Assembly (NCBI GenBank): GCA_011319805.1
Contig: SJRY01000245.1
Coordinates: forward strand, 372,001-436,000
Origin: Macrocybe gigantea
Lineage: Eukaryota > Basidiomycota > Agaricomycetes > Agaricales > Callistosporiaceae
Direction of reading: 5' to 3'
Length of the DNA: 64,000 nt
Below, one piece after another: positions 1 to 13,500 of the stretch. The position numbers and the translations under genes were made by a program. A model generated the notes under the pieces. That model searched no databases, was not told the DNA's origin, and was given only the letters and a program-made list of their open reading frames with translations. Each line of letters begins with the position of its first letter. The stretch's first letter is position 1.

Positions 1-2503
1 AGGCTATAGCAGCCTTGACTTCTTCGCCACTCAAACCAGTACGCTTATCTTCATCCTTGGCCGGAACGTTCATCTCATCATCCTCTTCCCCTTCAGACAA
101 GGGTTCAGTATAAGGCTGAACGTCGGGCGAGCGCGATCCTGAAGAGGAAGGCTGCTCCATCGTTCCCCTGGACGAAGATGCTGACACCGTGTGGCTTGGG
201 CGCTCAATAACAGTCAAATAACCAGTGTCAGGTTTCAAGATATCAATGTCCACTGTCGGGGAATAAGTTGAAATGCGTCAATTGTCAAAGAAACAACGTA
301 CGCACTCTGCGGTAGCCAAAATGGAACTAGATCGACACGATTCGGTAATAAAGTCGCACATCCGTGAATGAATTTACTGAACAACAAGAATGAACGTCGA
401 GCTTCGAGCGGGAAACATTGGAGATTGACCTAAACTTGGGAACTGCTTCCACCAAATGCGACTGGACGAGGTCAGTGACCCATTTTGGGGCTCCTGACCG
501 AACTGGTTTGTAACTTGATTTCTAGAACACCGTATCTAAAAATTTGATCAGCTACGTGGGAAAGCGGTAATTGTTACAACCAACTTGAAGAGCTCCTTGT
601 CTTCAGGGGGCACCTGATCAAATGGATAGTCAATGCCGATGTCTGTTCGACGCCAGTTGTCGCCTGCGCGAGCTCGGCCATCCCAGTTATCCTCACGAAT
701 CAAGCTGAGCTCTGTATCAAGCGAGATGCGCACACGGGCGTCTCCAGGTAGCTGGAACGCTGTACGGTTGTAGAACGATCGCATCACCGGTTTGAGCTTT
801 CTTGTCAATACCGCATATTGGACCTCATTTGCTAATTGTATCATCGAGTCAACTTCCTGCTGCGTCTTCTTGCCTTTCTTGACCAGTTGTTGGAATTCTG
901 CATCGACCGTGTACTCCCCCCGTAGGAATGCGTTGACCTGATGTTCCTTAAGAGGAAAGCGGGCTTTGACAGATTTCTCTCCAGTCCAATCCTCACGGTG
1001 GGTTTTGCGTTCGACAAATATCTGGTCAAAGGGACAACGTGTAGGAGTGACACTCGAAAATCCTCATACACTCACGGTTTTAGAACCCACGTCGCCATAC
1101 CACCGTAGACGGATGGCTTCCGCTCCTTCAGTCTTTTCTAGGCGGCCTAGATAGAGTTCCAGATCCTCATTGTCAAAGTAGATGGACGTGATTGCTGTGG
1201 AAATGTGAGTCGATGTCTTGAAAAGCCGGAGTATACCTACCGGAATCCTTTGGTTCGTATTCCTTATCAGCGTTGAACACTATTGCGGCAGATAAATAAT
1301 TTGGCTTGATAGCCATAGCGGAAGACGCACCCAACACCGGCAAGTGTCGAAGAATTGCCAATTTTAGAGGAACGAGGTTATCAGGATGCACCTGTCTCTT
1401 CCAGGTGTAGTCAAATTATGTAAAAAGATGCTAGCGACATACCCAATATTTTGTTGTCTGTCTGACGAAGGCGCTCTGGCTGCCACCGGCCGCAGAGTCG
1501 CCACGAACGGGATTTCCCCTTGTACGAACTAGGTCATATAGCTTGGACAATTTAACAATGAGCGCATCCCAGTTATACTTGTAAAACGGTCGTTTTTCCA
1601 AGTACTCTTGAATGAACGTGCTTTTCAGAGGGACGCTCGTCTGCTTCTGGGAGGAAATAAGCATTCTTTGTGTTCCAACGATATTAGCAATTGCGCATAC
1701 ATCGTGTTTCTGTTGTTGATAGCGCATGTTCCAGTATTATCGCATAGGGAGACGTAGGATACACACCTTTAAAATTTTCATGAAACCAGTGATGTTGAGT
1801 TTCGTGTATAACGCAAGGTCATGCACGTCTGCCACAAGATTGGCGACCTCTTCTTCTAGGCCGTGGAATCTGTCCTCCAGGGCGTCAAAAGATTCCTCCG
1901 AATCTTCATCCTCGTCAGAAAGGTCATCATCTGAACCCCCATCTGGGTAATCCTGAATCTGTTGATTTTCCGTATCTTCAGAGGTTTCCTGTTGATGCGA
2001 GGTCTCCTGCATGCTGCTTCTATCCTCCTCGACCAGGCGTTGAACATCTCTCTCAGCCTCCCGGATACGAGAAGCTAGCTCCGACGTCTGATACAAAATG
2101 ACGTTAGTCACGGTGTTGTAGCATGAGATGCAGCGAAGGAATGATTGAAAGGGCCTATCATACTTTTGCCTTTTGGAAATCATGAATCTTGTCGAGCTCC
2201 TGTTCGAGCATCTCCTTAAATTCTTCCTCATCCTTGTCCTCCCAGGTATGGTCTGTCGTCCGCGACTAAAGGGAAAGTTGAATAAAAATTGCGCCGACAA
2301 CGCCAAAAGGATGCTTCAGTTGCAAGACGCGCTAGCAGAAGGTGGAGAAATGCTATGCACCTTGAGAACTCTTTTAAGTGAATTATAGTCGATATAGAAT
2401 GGCTGCCATTCGTTATAAAGCGAATTCTGCAAGCAAAGAGTATTAGCGCGAAGCGAGACTGGTAAGTGGGGAGTCGAACGCGGATTTTCGTGCCGAACTT
2501 CAT
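1..2503 (-). CDS. VTC4: Vacuolar transporter chaperone subunit 4, polyphosphate polymerase (3' end outside window)
   Basis: Vtc4 makes polyphosphate from ATP and moves it into the vacuole as part of the VTC complex. The start at 2503 gives MKFGTKIR, which splices to [14 protein letters not shown], the opening helix of the SPX domain that senses inositol pyrophosphates. The SPX domain continues through [15 protein letters not shown] and KHD, with an acidic Asp/Glu stretch around 1880-2000. The polymerase tunnel domain follows: [22 protein letters not shown] and SVKARF near 950-1130, then the end of the tunnel around 550-840. A Ser-rich, acidic linker (about 60-240) runs off the window edge, so any C-terminal membrane segments are missing here. 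At least eight introns are visible. It is divergently paired with GTR2, 141 bases away. Family assignment is secure from several separate motifs; exon edges are by eye. Confidence 0.92.
1701..1709 (-). other. VTC4: 9-base micro-exon of VTC4 encoding Lys-His-Asp
   Basis: The SPX signature K-I-L-K-K-H-D-K needs the residues KHD between the exon ending ...MKILK and the exon starting KQTSVPLKS. The only place they occur is the 9 bases at 1701-1709, with CAG before them and GTATGC after them on the minus strand. The flanking introns would be 1710-1766 (57 bases) and 1647-1700 (54 bases). Phase 0 is kept on both sides. Confidence 0.8.
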
Positions 2504-2644
2504 TGTGGCTTCAAGTCTGTGAGGAGGGGATCGTTCGGGCGGAGAGCGGGATGATGGACGTGAGACCTCGTCGGAAGAGACGGACTTCGGATCTTAGCCA
2601 AGTCTTGTCATTACCACATCCATGACCGTCCACTGAGCTCAGCG
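2504..2644. promoter_or_regulatory. Shared divergent promoter of VTC4 and GTR2
   Basis: Only 141 bases separate the two start codons, so both promoters must lie here or overlap the first exons. I see no clear TATA box and no obvious CACGTG phosphate-response site. That the two genes are co-regulated is inference from position only. Confidence 0.5.
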
Positions 2645-4139
2645 ATGTCCATGGCCAACGGCGTTCAGTCCTACGCGGCCACCGCGACGTCCACCCCAAT
2701 CGCACAGCGCCCGCCTCTCAATGGATTGAGGCCTTCGTCCGGTCCCACAACTGCGAGGACGAAGATGCTCCTCCTCGGACTACGCAGGCATGCCTTCAAG
2801 CGCCTTGATGTAGGCGCTCTTGTCGCTGAAGAAGAACGTGTTTAGGTCAGGAAAGACGTCTATCCAGCAGGTTTTGTTCAACAATCTGCCCCCCAAGCAA
2901 ACGTTCTATCTCGAGACGACCACTCGGATCGTGAAGCATACTTATGAGTGTGTAGACACGATATCTCGCAACTGTTCTGTTCATCGAGCCAGTCATCTGC
3001 ACCAGCACTATCATTCCGCTCGAAATTTGGGACTGCCCAGGGAGCGTCACCGTTTCCAGCCTAGGCGCCCCGCTTTCACAGTTCTCCACTATGATATTTG
3101 TCATTGACATCCGAGTGGGTGATCTGGTTTCACGGATACAGTGCAGATGTTCATGCCCTTCTTTAGGATCTATATAATCAACCCATCTCCCGACTTTCAG
3201 AATTCATTGCTGCAGCGTATCAGGAGAATCCAAACATGTTTCTCGAAGTGTTTGTGCACAAAGCGGAGAAACTCCAGGAGGATGATAAGATTGGTTTGTC
3301 TTTCCTATTCAGAGATAGGCACAAAGTGCTGAAGAAGTATTTTCAGAGAACTTTCGGCAGATACACGAAAGAGTCTTGGATAGACTGCTGGATTTGATTC
3401 CTGAATACGAGCAGGTCCAGCTCAATTTTCACCTGACGTCTGTTTATGACCATTCATTGCACGAAGCGTTTTCGAAAGTACTGCACAAGCTTATTGATTC
3501 ACTACCATATCTTGAAGACCTATTGAACGTGTTTTGTGCGGTGTGTAGTGATGGCCTTGCATTATTTACGATGGAGGCTAACGCGTCCATAGAATTCCCA
3601 ATCTCCAAAAGCCTTTCTCTTTGACACGACATCGCGATTGTATGTTGCCACGGACGCAAGCCCTGTAGACTCTGCGACGCACAATTTGTGTTGTGATTAT
3701 CTGCGGATGCTGAACTCGTTTGGGTCGTTGTACAAGTGCGTGACTGGTTCCAGAGAAAAAAAAAGTTATCATCCCCAACCATTGGTTGATTGGCAGATCT
3801 GCTGGAGGTAATTTACGTAATCGTCCGCCACCGACGCCGACGCCGTCAGCAGTGTCTGTGCAGTGCCAAGGGACGCCTGAACGCACAGTCACTCCCCAAG
3901 GAACGAAGAATTTGTTCTACCCCAGCGCTGCGACATCACTGCATCCCGCTACGCCGGGTACGACGCTGACATATCATTTGATCACCCCACAGCTGGCTTT
4001 GTTGGCATTGCTGCCGACGCATATTTACGAAGGCAGGAGAGGACTGATAGAATTTAATGTAGTGTATTTCCGCGAAGGCGTGCAGGAGATATGCGAGGTA
4101 GAGAGGGAGGCGCGTGCTGCCGCGACGGACGTGATCTGA
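2645..4139 (+). CDS. GTR2: Rag-type small GTPase Gtr2 (RagC/D)
   Basis: Gtr2 pairs with Gtr1 on the vacuole to signal amino-acid supply to TORC1. The P-loop reads LLLGLRRSGKTS across the first intron, followed by LETTTRIVKH, the DxPG switch as WDCPGS, FVIDI, the HKAEKL nucleotide-base motif, and a Roadblock-type C-terminal half with FHLTSVYDHS, EAFSKVL, KAFLFDT and VATDASPVD. The first intron (2788-2845) fits only as a GC-AG intron. The last exon starts with SAGGN after an intron containing a long A run and ends at TGA 4137-4139. The C-terminal tail has a Pro/Thr-rich stretch (PPPTPTP). About seven introns, all phase-consistent. The length and order of domains match Gtr2/RagC rather than Gtr1/RagA. 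Confidence 0.9.
2788..2845 (+). other. GTR2: GC-AG intron splitting the GTR2 P-loop
   Basis: The P-loop needs CGC AG|G TCA GGA AAG. The donor side is AG|GCATGC, with no GT nearby, and the acceptor is TTTAG. Length is 58 bases. Confidence 0.8.
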
Positions 4140-4526
4140 CGTCAGTATATGCGTATCCAAGCCATACAGTAGTATGTATAGACGGGTTGCCCCGAGTTCA
4201 CTAGTCATCGGGTGTCGGTGCTGACTGTAACCCCCCCGCAAATGTGAGCAGCGATTGGCCATCGATAATGGGCCTCGGCTTTGGTGAAGGAGTGATTGGC
4301 GGACGCGTGTCGAACGCGTTGCAGTGGATCTGTGCAGTGTGAAATTGCAAGAAGACGCAAGTGTTGCGATCACGTGTTGACGTCGAAAATTCCTTTGGGG
4401 AAGACGTTTGGGGTCAGGGACCATTATATATATTTATATTTTTTTTTCGAGTCTCCAGCTCTAGGGCTTTATCTCTCCCACCAAAAAGAAAGACTGTCGA
4501 ACAGCCCGTCAAGCAGCCAAGCAGCA
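4140..4526. promoter_or_regulatory. Upstream region of the fatty acid synthase gene
   Basis: This 387-base gap follows GTR2 and precedes the FAS start. It holds a TATA-like stretch (TTATATATATTTATA, about 4424-4438) running into a T9 tract. The distance of about 90 bases to the ATG suits a core promoter. I see no gene in it. Confidence 0.4.
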
Positions 4527-7500
4527 ATGGCTGTTCCAAGCGGCGACCTCGCCTGTACCCAGTCCATCCATACCCGCCCACTCATCTTGTCTGTGCATAA
4601 CGTCAGAGTGCGCTGTCATCCCTGCAGATGCATCGTCCAATCTGTCGCTGATCATCGTTCCCCTAGGTTTCTATCCCAGTATCCACTGCGACCGACGAAT
4701 GGATTGCCGCGGAAGTCCTTCGGGACGATTTTATCCAAGCCGAGTCACTCTTAGATGCTATGGATGCAACCACCGAGATCGATAATCAGGAGGCAGCAAG
4801 CGTAGAGCTGTCTGCCAAGTTCCTCGCATTCATTGCCGACAACATAGAACGCGATCAACAAGCTACGAAAGCACGCACTTCACTTCTTCTCAATGTCTTC
4901 AAGCACTTTACATCTGCATACCTTGGATCCAAGGATGTTCACAATCTTGCGGCGGAATTCGACACCAAAACGCGTGCCGTCGTTCTGGCATCCTATTTTG
5001 TTGCCCTTTCCGAACTTCAAGCTCGATCTGTTACGGATATCCCCACCAATCCTTCTCCAGCTCTTTTAGATGCCGCTGCTGCTGGTAAAGCATCCGTATT
5101 CGCCTTGTTCGGCGGACAAGGCACCAACGAAGTTTATTTCGACGAGTTGCAGTTCCTTTATGACGTCTACAAGCCATTCGTCGCTTCGTTTCTGGAGACC
5201 GTCACTGATGACGTTCTCGTACCCTTGGCTGATGAAGAGGTCGAGTCCACCTTCTATACTCATGGCCTCAATGTTGTGTCCTGGTTGTCAGGATCTGCTC
5301 CTCGTCCATCGGTCGCGTATTTGGCATCAATACCGATTTCATTTCCCTTAATCGGCCTTACCCAGCTTGTCCAGTACTTGATCGTCTGCAAGGTCTCCGG
5401 CCTCAGTCCAGGAGAACTTCGCAGCCGCATCGCCGGAGCTACGGGTCATTCTCAAGGCCTTGTCTCAGCCATCGCCATCGCCGCCTCTGCGACCTTTGAA
5501 GATTTTACTCAAAACGCGTCCAAAGCCTTGAAATGGTTATTCTACTCTGGTCTCCGAGGCCAGCAGTCTTTCCCTGTCGTCGCTCTTGAGCCAAGCATAA
5601 TTCAGGACTCCATCGATGGCGGCGAGGGCACTCCAAGCCCTATGCTCTCCGTCACTGGTTTGAGTCTTGCAGAGCTTGAGCCTCACATCAAACAGACAAA
5701 CTCCTACCTTGCCGAGAACTCGCAACTACACGTCTCTCTACACAATGGCCCTCGTGCCTTCGTCATCACCGGTCCAGCGCGTTCGCTGTACGGCCTTGTT
5801 ACTAGTTTGAGGAAGGTCCGCGCACCTAGCGGTCTGGACCAAAGTAAGGTCCCTTTCTCGCAGAGAAAACCAGTGTTCTCCGTCCGATTCCTGGTCGTGG
5901 GTGTCCCTTATCACAGTGAATATCTCAGCGGCACCACCGACGAGGTGATGGAGGATCTTGAAGAGGAGCTTTGGGAACCGTCGAACCTGAAAATTCCTGT
6001 CTTCAATACGGAGGATGGTGCGTTGTGTATGAAGTATTTTGTGTTTGTCTCATTTTGACACGTGAATCAGGTTCCGACATGCGTGATCTGAAGTCGTCAT
6101 TGACACGATCCCTCTGCGAACAAATATTTGTTTCGCCTATCCATTGGACCAAGGCGACGAACTTCCCCGAGTCTGCTACCCATGCTGTGGATTTTGGTCC
6201 AGGTGGCTTGAGCGGTATCGGTCCTCTCACTGCTAGGAATCTGGATGGACGAGGCGTTCGTGTCATTGTCGTCGGCGATCGCGCCAAGGGCGACGCTGAA
6301 TTTTACCATTTCGGTGCCATCAAGTATGAAGAATGGTGGAGCAAGAAATGGATGCCCGGTCTGGTTCGCACTAGGTGAGGATTGTTCCTGCTTTCTTCAC
6401 TATATTTCTACCGACACCTTTGTGATCGTTGCAGCGATGGCACCGTCTATTTGGACACACCCTTCTCTAGGCTTCTGAGCAAGCCACCGATCATGGTCGC
6501 TGGTATGACGCCTTCGACTGTCAAGGCTGGTTTTGTCAGTGCTGTTTATGATGCTGGTTATCACGTTGAGTTGGCCGGTGGCGGCCACTACAATGCTGCT
6601 GCGCTCCGTGCCAAGGTCGCCGAGATCCAGCAGAAGATCCCTCCTGGCGTCGGCATTACCTTGAACTCTCTTTACATTAACCCGCGCCAATTCGGCTTCC
6701 AGTTCCCTCTTTGGCAGGAAATGCGCAAGGAAGGCCTTCCCATCGAAGGTTTCTGCGTTGCAGCTGGTATTCCTACAACCGAAAAAGCTGCTGAGATTAT
6801 CGATGGCTTGAGAAATGCCGGCATCAGGCATGTGGCATTCAAGCCTGGCTCAATCGATGGAATCCGTCAGGTTGTCAACATTGCCGCAGCAAACCCTGAC
6901 TTCCCCATCATTATGCAATGGACTGGAGGCCGCGCTGGTGGTCACCATTCTTTCGAGGATTTCCATCAGCCTATCCTTGCCACTTACCGCTCCATCCGCC
7001 AGCAGCACAACATCTGCCTTATCGCTGGATCAGGATTTGGCTCTGCGGAAGACGTCTGGCCATACCTCACTGGGGATTGGTCCGTTGAACGGTTCGGAGT
7101 TCAGCCAATGCCGTTCGACGGCTTCTTGTTCGCAAGTCGTGTCATGGTTGCGAAGGAGGCTCATACCAGTCCCTCTGTTAAAGATCTCATCGTAGCCGCT
7201 GCCGGTGCCGACGATAGTCAATGGGAGGGCACATACACCAAGCCTACTGGTGGCGTATTGACTGTTCGCTCCGAACTCGGCGAGCCCATCCACAAAGTCG
7301 CCACTCGTGGTGTCAGGCTCTGGAAAGAGTTTGACGATACTGTATTCAAGCTCCCGAAGGAGAAGAGGGCAGCTTGGCTGATCGAACACCGTGACGAGGT
7401 TATCGGAAAGCTGAATAAGGACTTTGCGAAACCCTGGTTTGGTTGGAAGAAAGATGGCAGCGTCGCCAAGGATCTCGCCGATATGACGTACGAGGAAGTA

Positions 7501-10500
7501 GTCCTCCGAATGATTCGTCTGATGTTCGTCGCCCATGAGAAGCGTTGGATCGATGTATCGTTGAGGAACCTCACTGGAGATTGGTTGAGGCGCACGGAAG
7601 AAAGGTTTGCTGATGTTAACGGCACAACCACCAAGCCATCGGTTTTGCAGTCTTTCATGACGTTGGACGATCCTGCTCCCTTCGTTAAATCGTTTTTCAA
7701 TACCTATCCGCTCGCAACCCAACAACTTCTCGCCTCCGAAGATACCGCGTATTTCCTTGCTATCGCGCAACGCCCTGGTCAGAAGCCTGTGCCCTTCATC
7801 CCCGTTCTTGATGCATCGTTCGAAGTATGGTTCAAGAAGGTTAGTAAGGCCCTTGGTTGGTTTTCGTATGATTAACGTTATCACATTCAGGATTCGCTCT
7901 GGGCTGCTGAGGATATCGAGGCTGTCTTCGATCAAGATCCTCAGCGGGTTTGCATTTTGCAAGGCCCCGTAGCTGCGAAATGGTCGATCAAGAAGGATGA
8001 GCCTATCAAGGAGCTTCTTGGAAACATCAACAAGGAGTTGATCTTGCGCCTTCTGCAACGTAAATATAACGGTGATGAGTCTTCCATCCCCACAATCGAC
8101 TATCTTACTGTAGTCTCTTCCGATGAACCTGTCACCTTGCCCTGTGTGCAACACACATCTCAGCAAGATGGGATCGTCTATCAGACAGGAAAAGTCATCC
8201 CGTCCACCTCCAAATGGCTCGACATGCTAGCTGGACCGAAACCGAGCTGGCTCAAGGCCTTGATAAGTTCCGCCATCATAGTGCAGGGCACATCGTTCGT
8301 CGACAACCCTATACGCCGTCTCCTTGCTCCCCGTGTCAACCAGAAAGTCATTGTCACGCCATCATCTCTTACTGTTTACGGTGCCGCTCGTTCCTACGGC
8401 GAGCACGATTCTTCGTTCAAGGCAGTCGAAATCAAGTACAACGAGAAGTCGAAAATTATCGATGTCACCATGTATGAAGAGCGTCGTGGAGTCGCGGTTC
8501 CTCTCTTCCTTCAATTCCAATACCAGCCCAAGACTGGCTATGCGCCTATTCATGAAATCGCAACCGAGCGGAACACCCGCATCAAGCAATTTTACTGGAA
8601 GCTATGGTATGGCGATGACGAAGCCTTGCCCACCATCGATATCCATGAAGCTCTTGCCGGTCCAGAGGTCGTTATCGACGCTGACGCGGTTGAAGAATTC
8701 TGCGCCGTCGTTGGCAATCAAGGTGAATCATTCAAGACAGTCCGTCGAGATGTCGTTGAGGCTCCGATGGATTTTGCTATTGTAACTGGTTGGAAGGTAT
8801 GTGCGCTTTCGCTTCTGAACTATTCATCTTAGTTAATGCTACCTATTTCCAGGCGATCATGAAGTCAATCTTCCCCGCAGCAATCGATGGCGACTTGTTG
8901 AAGCTTGTTCACCTATCCAATGGATTCCGCATGGTCAAGGGTGCAAAACCTCTGAAAGCTGGTGACGTCTGCAAGGCAGAGGCAAGGATCGTCTCCGTGA
9001 CGAACGCCAACGAAGGAAAAATCGTCAAAGTCAAGGGCTACGTCTATCGTGGCGCAGAAGCGGTCATTGAAGTTGTCTCCGCGTTCTTGTATCGTGGTCG
9101 TTTCTCTGACTATGAGAATACCTTTGAAACTGCGGAAGAACCGGACTACATTGTCCATCTCGAGACAGACGCTGCTGTCGGTGTTCTGCAATCCAAGGAA
9201 TGGTTTGAATGGGATGATCCTTCGAACCCCTTGCAGGCTGGGACATCGCTCATTTTCCGCGTTCAATCTGAAGTTTCCTTCAAAGACCGGACTTCCTTCA
9301 GCAATATTTCCGTAACCGGCGATATATTCATCCGTAACCAGTTGAAAGCTTTGATTAAAGTCGGTTCCGTCAACTTTCAGCAGGACGACGCACGTGGCAA
9401 TCCTGTAGTGGCTTATCTTCAGCGACACGGTATTGCCGAGGGCCAGGTCGCTCCTTTGCCCAATGAGGGGTACTCTTTGACCAAGGCTGACGGAGCGACA
9501 ACATTCAATGCACCGCTTACCAACGAACCCTATTCCAAAGTATCTGGCGATTTCAATCCCATCCATATAAATCCCTACTTCTCCGATTATGCTTCTTTGC
9601 CCGCAACGATTACCCACGGCCTCTGGTCCAGTGCCGCAACTCGACGCTACGTCGAAACTGTCGTAGCACAAGGCCATCCTGATCGCGTCCTCGTGTGAGT
9701 AATATTCATTGGTTATTCTTACAATATACTCAACGAATCCTAGATACAATGTTTCGTTCGTCGGCATGGTCCTTCCAGGCGAAGAACTCGATGTCAGAAT
9801 TCGCCACGTAGGTATGCGAGACGGAAATATGGTCGTCAAGGTTGAGACCTGGAGCACTCGTGGCGAGAAGGTTCTCGAAGGAACAGCTGAAGTCTCTCAG
9901 CCCACCACCGTCTACGTCTTCACGGGCCAAGGATCTCAAGAGCCTGGCATGGGGATGGACCTTTACAACAGCTCGCCTGCAGCACGCGCCGTATGGGAAG
10001 GTGCCGATGCGCACCTCTTGGCCGTCTACGGCTTCTCCATTATCGAGATTGTCAAGGACAATCCTAAGACGAAGACAGTTCATTTCGGCGGTATTAAGGG
10101 TCAAGCTATCCGTCAACGTTACATGGATATGTCCTACGACACAATGGATAAGGATGGCAACATCAGGACCCTCCCTCTCTTCGCTGATATCGACATACGT
10201 ACACCGAAATACACATTCAGTCATCCCAATGGTCTCTTGTTCGCTACTCAGTTCGCTCAAATTGCTTTGGTGGTCACTGAAAAGGCCGCCTTTGAAGACA
10301 TGCGCATGAAAGGTTTCGTCCAGAAAGACTGCGCTTTTGCCGGCCATTCTCTCGGCGAATACTCTGCATTAGCATCCATTGCAGATGTTCTTCCTATCTC
10401 TGCCCTCGTCGACGTCGTCTTCTACAGAGGAATTACCATGCAACGTGCTGTTGAGAGAGACTCGGAGAATCGTTCCAATTATGCGATGTGTGCAGTCAAC

Positions 10501-13500
10501 CCTGGTCGAATCTCGAAGACTTTCAGCGATGCCGCCTTGCGCGAGGTTGTTGACAGCATCGCTGTCATCACAGGATCTCTTCTCGAAATCGTCAACTACA
10601 ATGTTGAAGTAAGATACCCTTTCTTGGGTTTTCATTTTCTTTGCAGCAGTTGAGAGACACTTCATTAGGGGCAACAATACGTCTGTGCTGGGGAGCTGAT
10701 CGCGCTCCAGACCATGACCAACGTCCTCAATTATCTGAAATTGCAAAAAATTGACATTGCTAAGGTAATGAGCTTATACTAGTCTATTTCGGGGTTCTGG
10801 CATTTAATTGGACATTTAGCTTACGGAGGCATATTCTGTCGACAAAGTCAAGGAGATGCTCGGTGATATAGTCAAATCTTGCTTTGAGCGGGCGAAGGAG
10901 CAACAAAAGGCGGAAGGTCATATCAAACTTGAACGTGGTTTCGCCACCATTCCTCTTCCTGGTATTGATGTACCCTTCCACTCTCGCTATCTGTGGGCTG
11001 GTGTCATGCCTTTCCGAGCTTGTAGGTCTCTCAGCTGAGTTTATGGTTTCAATGGTATTGACAGGTTCCACACAGACCTCTCCAAGAAAATAAATGCGGC
11101 GCACCTCAATCCTGACATGCTTGTTGGCAAATACATTCCAAACCTCATCGCCAAGCCATTCGAGGTGTCGAAAGAGTATGCCCAAATCATCTACGATCAA
11201 ACGTCATCCCCCCGTCTCGACAAGGTACTCAAGAAATGGGACGAGGAAAATTGGGCCAGCACCAAGCAACGACAGATGCTCGCTTATATCATCCTTGTTG
11301 AGCTCCTTGCCTACCAGTTTGCTTCGCCTGTCCGTTGGATCGAAACACAAGATTGCTTGTTCAAGGAGTTTGCTTTCGAGCGCTTAATCGAGCTTGGTCC
11401 GTCACCGACTTTGACAGGAATGGCTGTACGTACTTTGAAGGCGAAATACGAGATGGCCGACGATGCTGTTGGCTACCACAGGACGATCCTCTGCCACGCG
11501 AAGAACATCAAGGAGATTTATTATCAATATGAGGACGAAGCTGACGCTATTCCTGCTGCTCAGGAGTCTTCGTCTGAGCCCGTACTTGTTACAGCGGCTC
11601 CCGCCGCCCAAGCAGCAACAGCAGCAGCTCCCGCTTCCGTGGCCATTTCTAGTGGTCCTGTTACTGCCATCGAGGACGCTCCCGTCAAAGCCATTGATAT
11701 TCTGCTCGTCGTTGTTGCGCAGAAACTCAAGAAGCGTGTCGACGAGATTCCATTATCGAAGTCTATCAAGGATCTCGTCGGTGGCAAGTCTACTCTGCAG
11801 AATGAGATTCTCGGAGACCTGCAGCAAGAGTTTTCGTCAGCGCCAGAGAAGGGAGAGGAACTGCCACTTGAAGAATTAGGTTCTGCCTTGGGCGTTGGTT
11901 TCAGCGGTTCGTTGGGAAAGTACAGCAATGGTCTCATTGCACGTCTTGTTGGCGGCAAGATGCCCGGCGGCTTCAATGTGTCCGCTATCAAGGCCTACCT
12001 TTCGAGGACTTGGGGTTTAGGGCCTTCTCGGTCTGATGGTGTTCTTCTTCTAGCGACTACATTGGAACCGCCGAAACGTCTTGGAAATGAGGCTGAGGCG
12101 AAGTCTTGGCTTGATGGCGTCGTGTCAACATATGCTCAACGAGCAGGAATCAGCCTTGCGGCACCTGGTTCTGGCGGGGGCGGCGGTGGTGCCGTCGCTG
12201 CGACCATTAACAGCGAGGAATTCTTGAAATTCCAGGCTCAGCAAGAACAATTCGTCGCGCAACACATCGAGCTGTACATGCGTTACCTGGGTCGCGATTC
12301 CCGTGCAGGCGAAATCGCATTTGACAAAGAAAAGGCTAACTCTGCGTCTCTTCAGGCGAAACTGGACAGTATCACTCGCGAACACGGCGACTTATATATC
12401 GAGGGCATCCAACCTCGGTTCGACCCTCTCAAAGCCCGCCACTTCGATTCATCGTGGAACTGGGTTCGTCAAGACGCTTTGCTCATGTACTATGATATCA
12501 TTCATGGCCGACTCACCACTGTCGATCGCGAGATTACCGCACGATGCATTGCCCTTCTCAACCGAGCGGACCCTGACATGCTAGCGTACATGGAATACCA
12601 CATCAATAAATGCGATCCTTCAAAGGGCGACACCTACAAGTTGGCAAAAGAGTTTGGTCAACAACTCATTGACAACACACGACAAGTCATAGGCCAGGCT
12701 CCCGTGTACAAAGATGGTAAATAACACCCCTTATACTGCCATTCTAACTTATTCATGTCCACGCAGTTACATTCCCCACCGCACCCCACACGGAGGTCAC
12801 CGAGAAGGGCGAGATTGTCTATTCTGAGGTTGTCCGAGAGAACGTCCGCAAACTCGAAGCCTATGTCGAAGAGATGGCTACAGCTGAGCCAGTGACAGGT
12901 CCCTTCAATATTCAGAAAGTCCAGGACGATGTTCTGAAACTATGGACGCTCGTGAAGTCGCAACCAGGCATCAGCGACGAACAAAAGAATCGCATTAAAG
13001 CCCTATACGAAGGCGTTGTCCGCTCCCTTCACAAAGGCCCTGACCCTCGTCCCCGTGCTGCCCCTCGCAGTCGCCGCTCCTCATCTCAGTTCTTGCGACC
13101 ACAACTCTCTGGCGTCACGTCAGTTACCGCTGACAAGCTTCCCCTTCTCCATCTCAAACGCAGGGTAGGAACTGCCTGGGAGTATTCAAGCAATCTTACT
13201 GGTGTCTACCTCGATATTCTCCATGAAATTGCGACATCTGGAACAACGTTCCAGGACAAGAACGCGCTGCTCACCGGCGTGGGTAAGGGCTCCATCGGCG
13301 TCGAAATTCTGAAGGGCCTGTTGGCTGGAGGTGCCCATGTCGTCATTACGACGTCAAGCTACAATCGCAAGACCGTCGAATTTTACCAGTCAATCTACCA
13401 TTCTTGCGGTAGCCGCGGCTCGGCTCTTACCATCGTTCCTTTCAATCAGGCCTCAAAACAGGACGTCGAGGCCCTCATCGATTATATTTATACCAATCTC

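Noticed and set aside
4667..4760. FAS start at ATG 4760, or a 13-base intron at 4667-4679
   Set aside because: A single intron at 4608-4666 joins an upstream ATG at 4527 in frame and recovers the conserved N-terminus, so neither the late start nor an impossibly short intron is needed.
7030..9857. Long minus-strand frames opposite FAS (314 and 378 codons)
   Set aside because: They are antisense shadows of strongly coding FAS exons and show no domain of their own.
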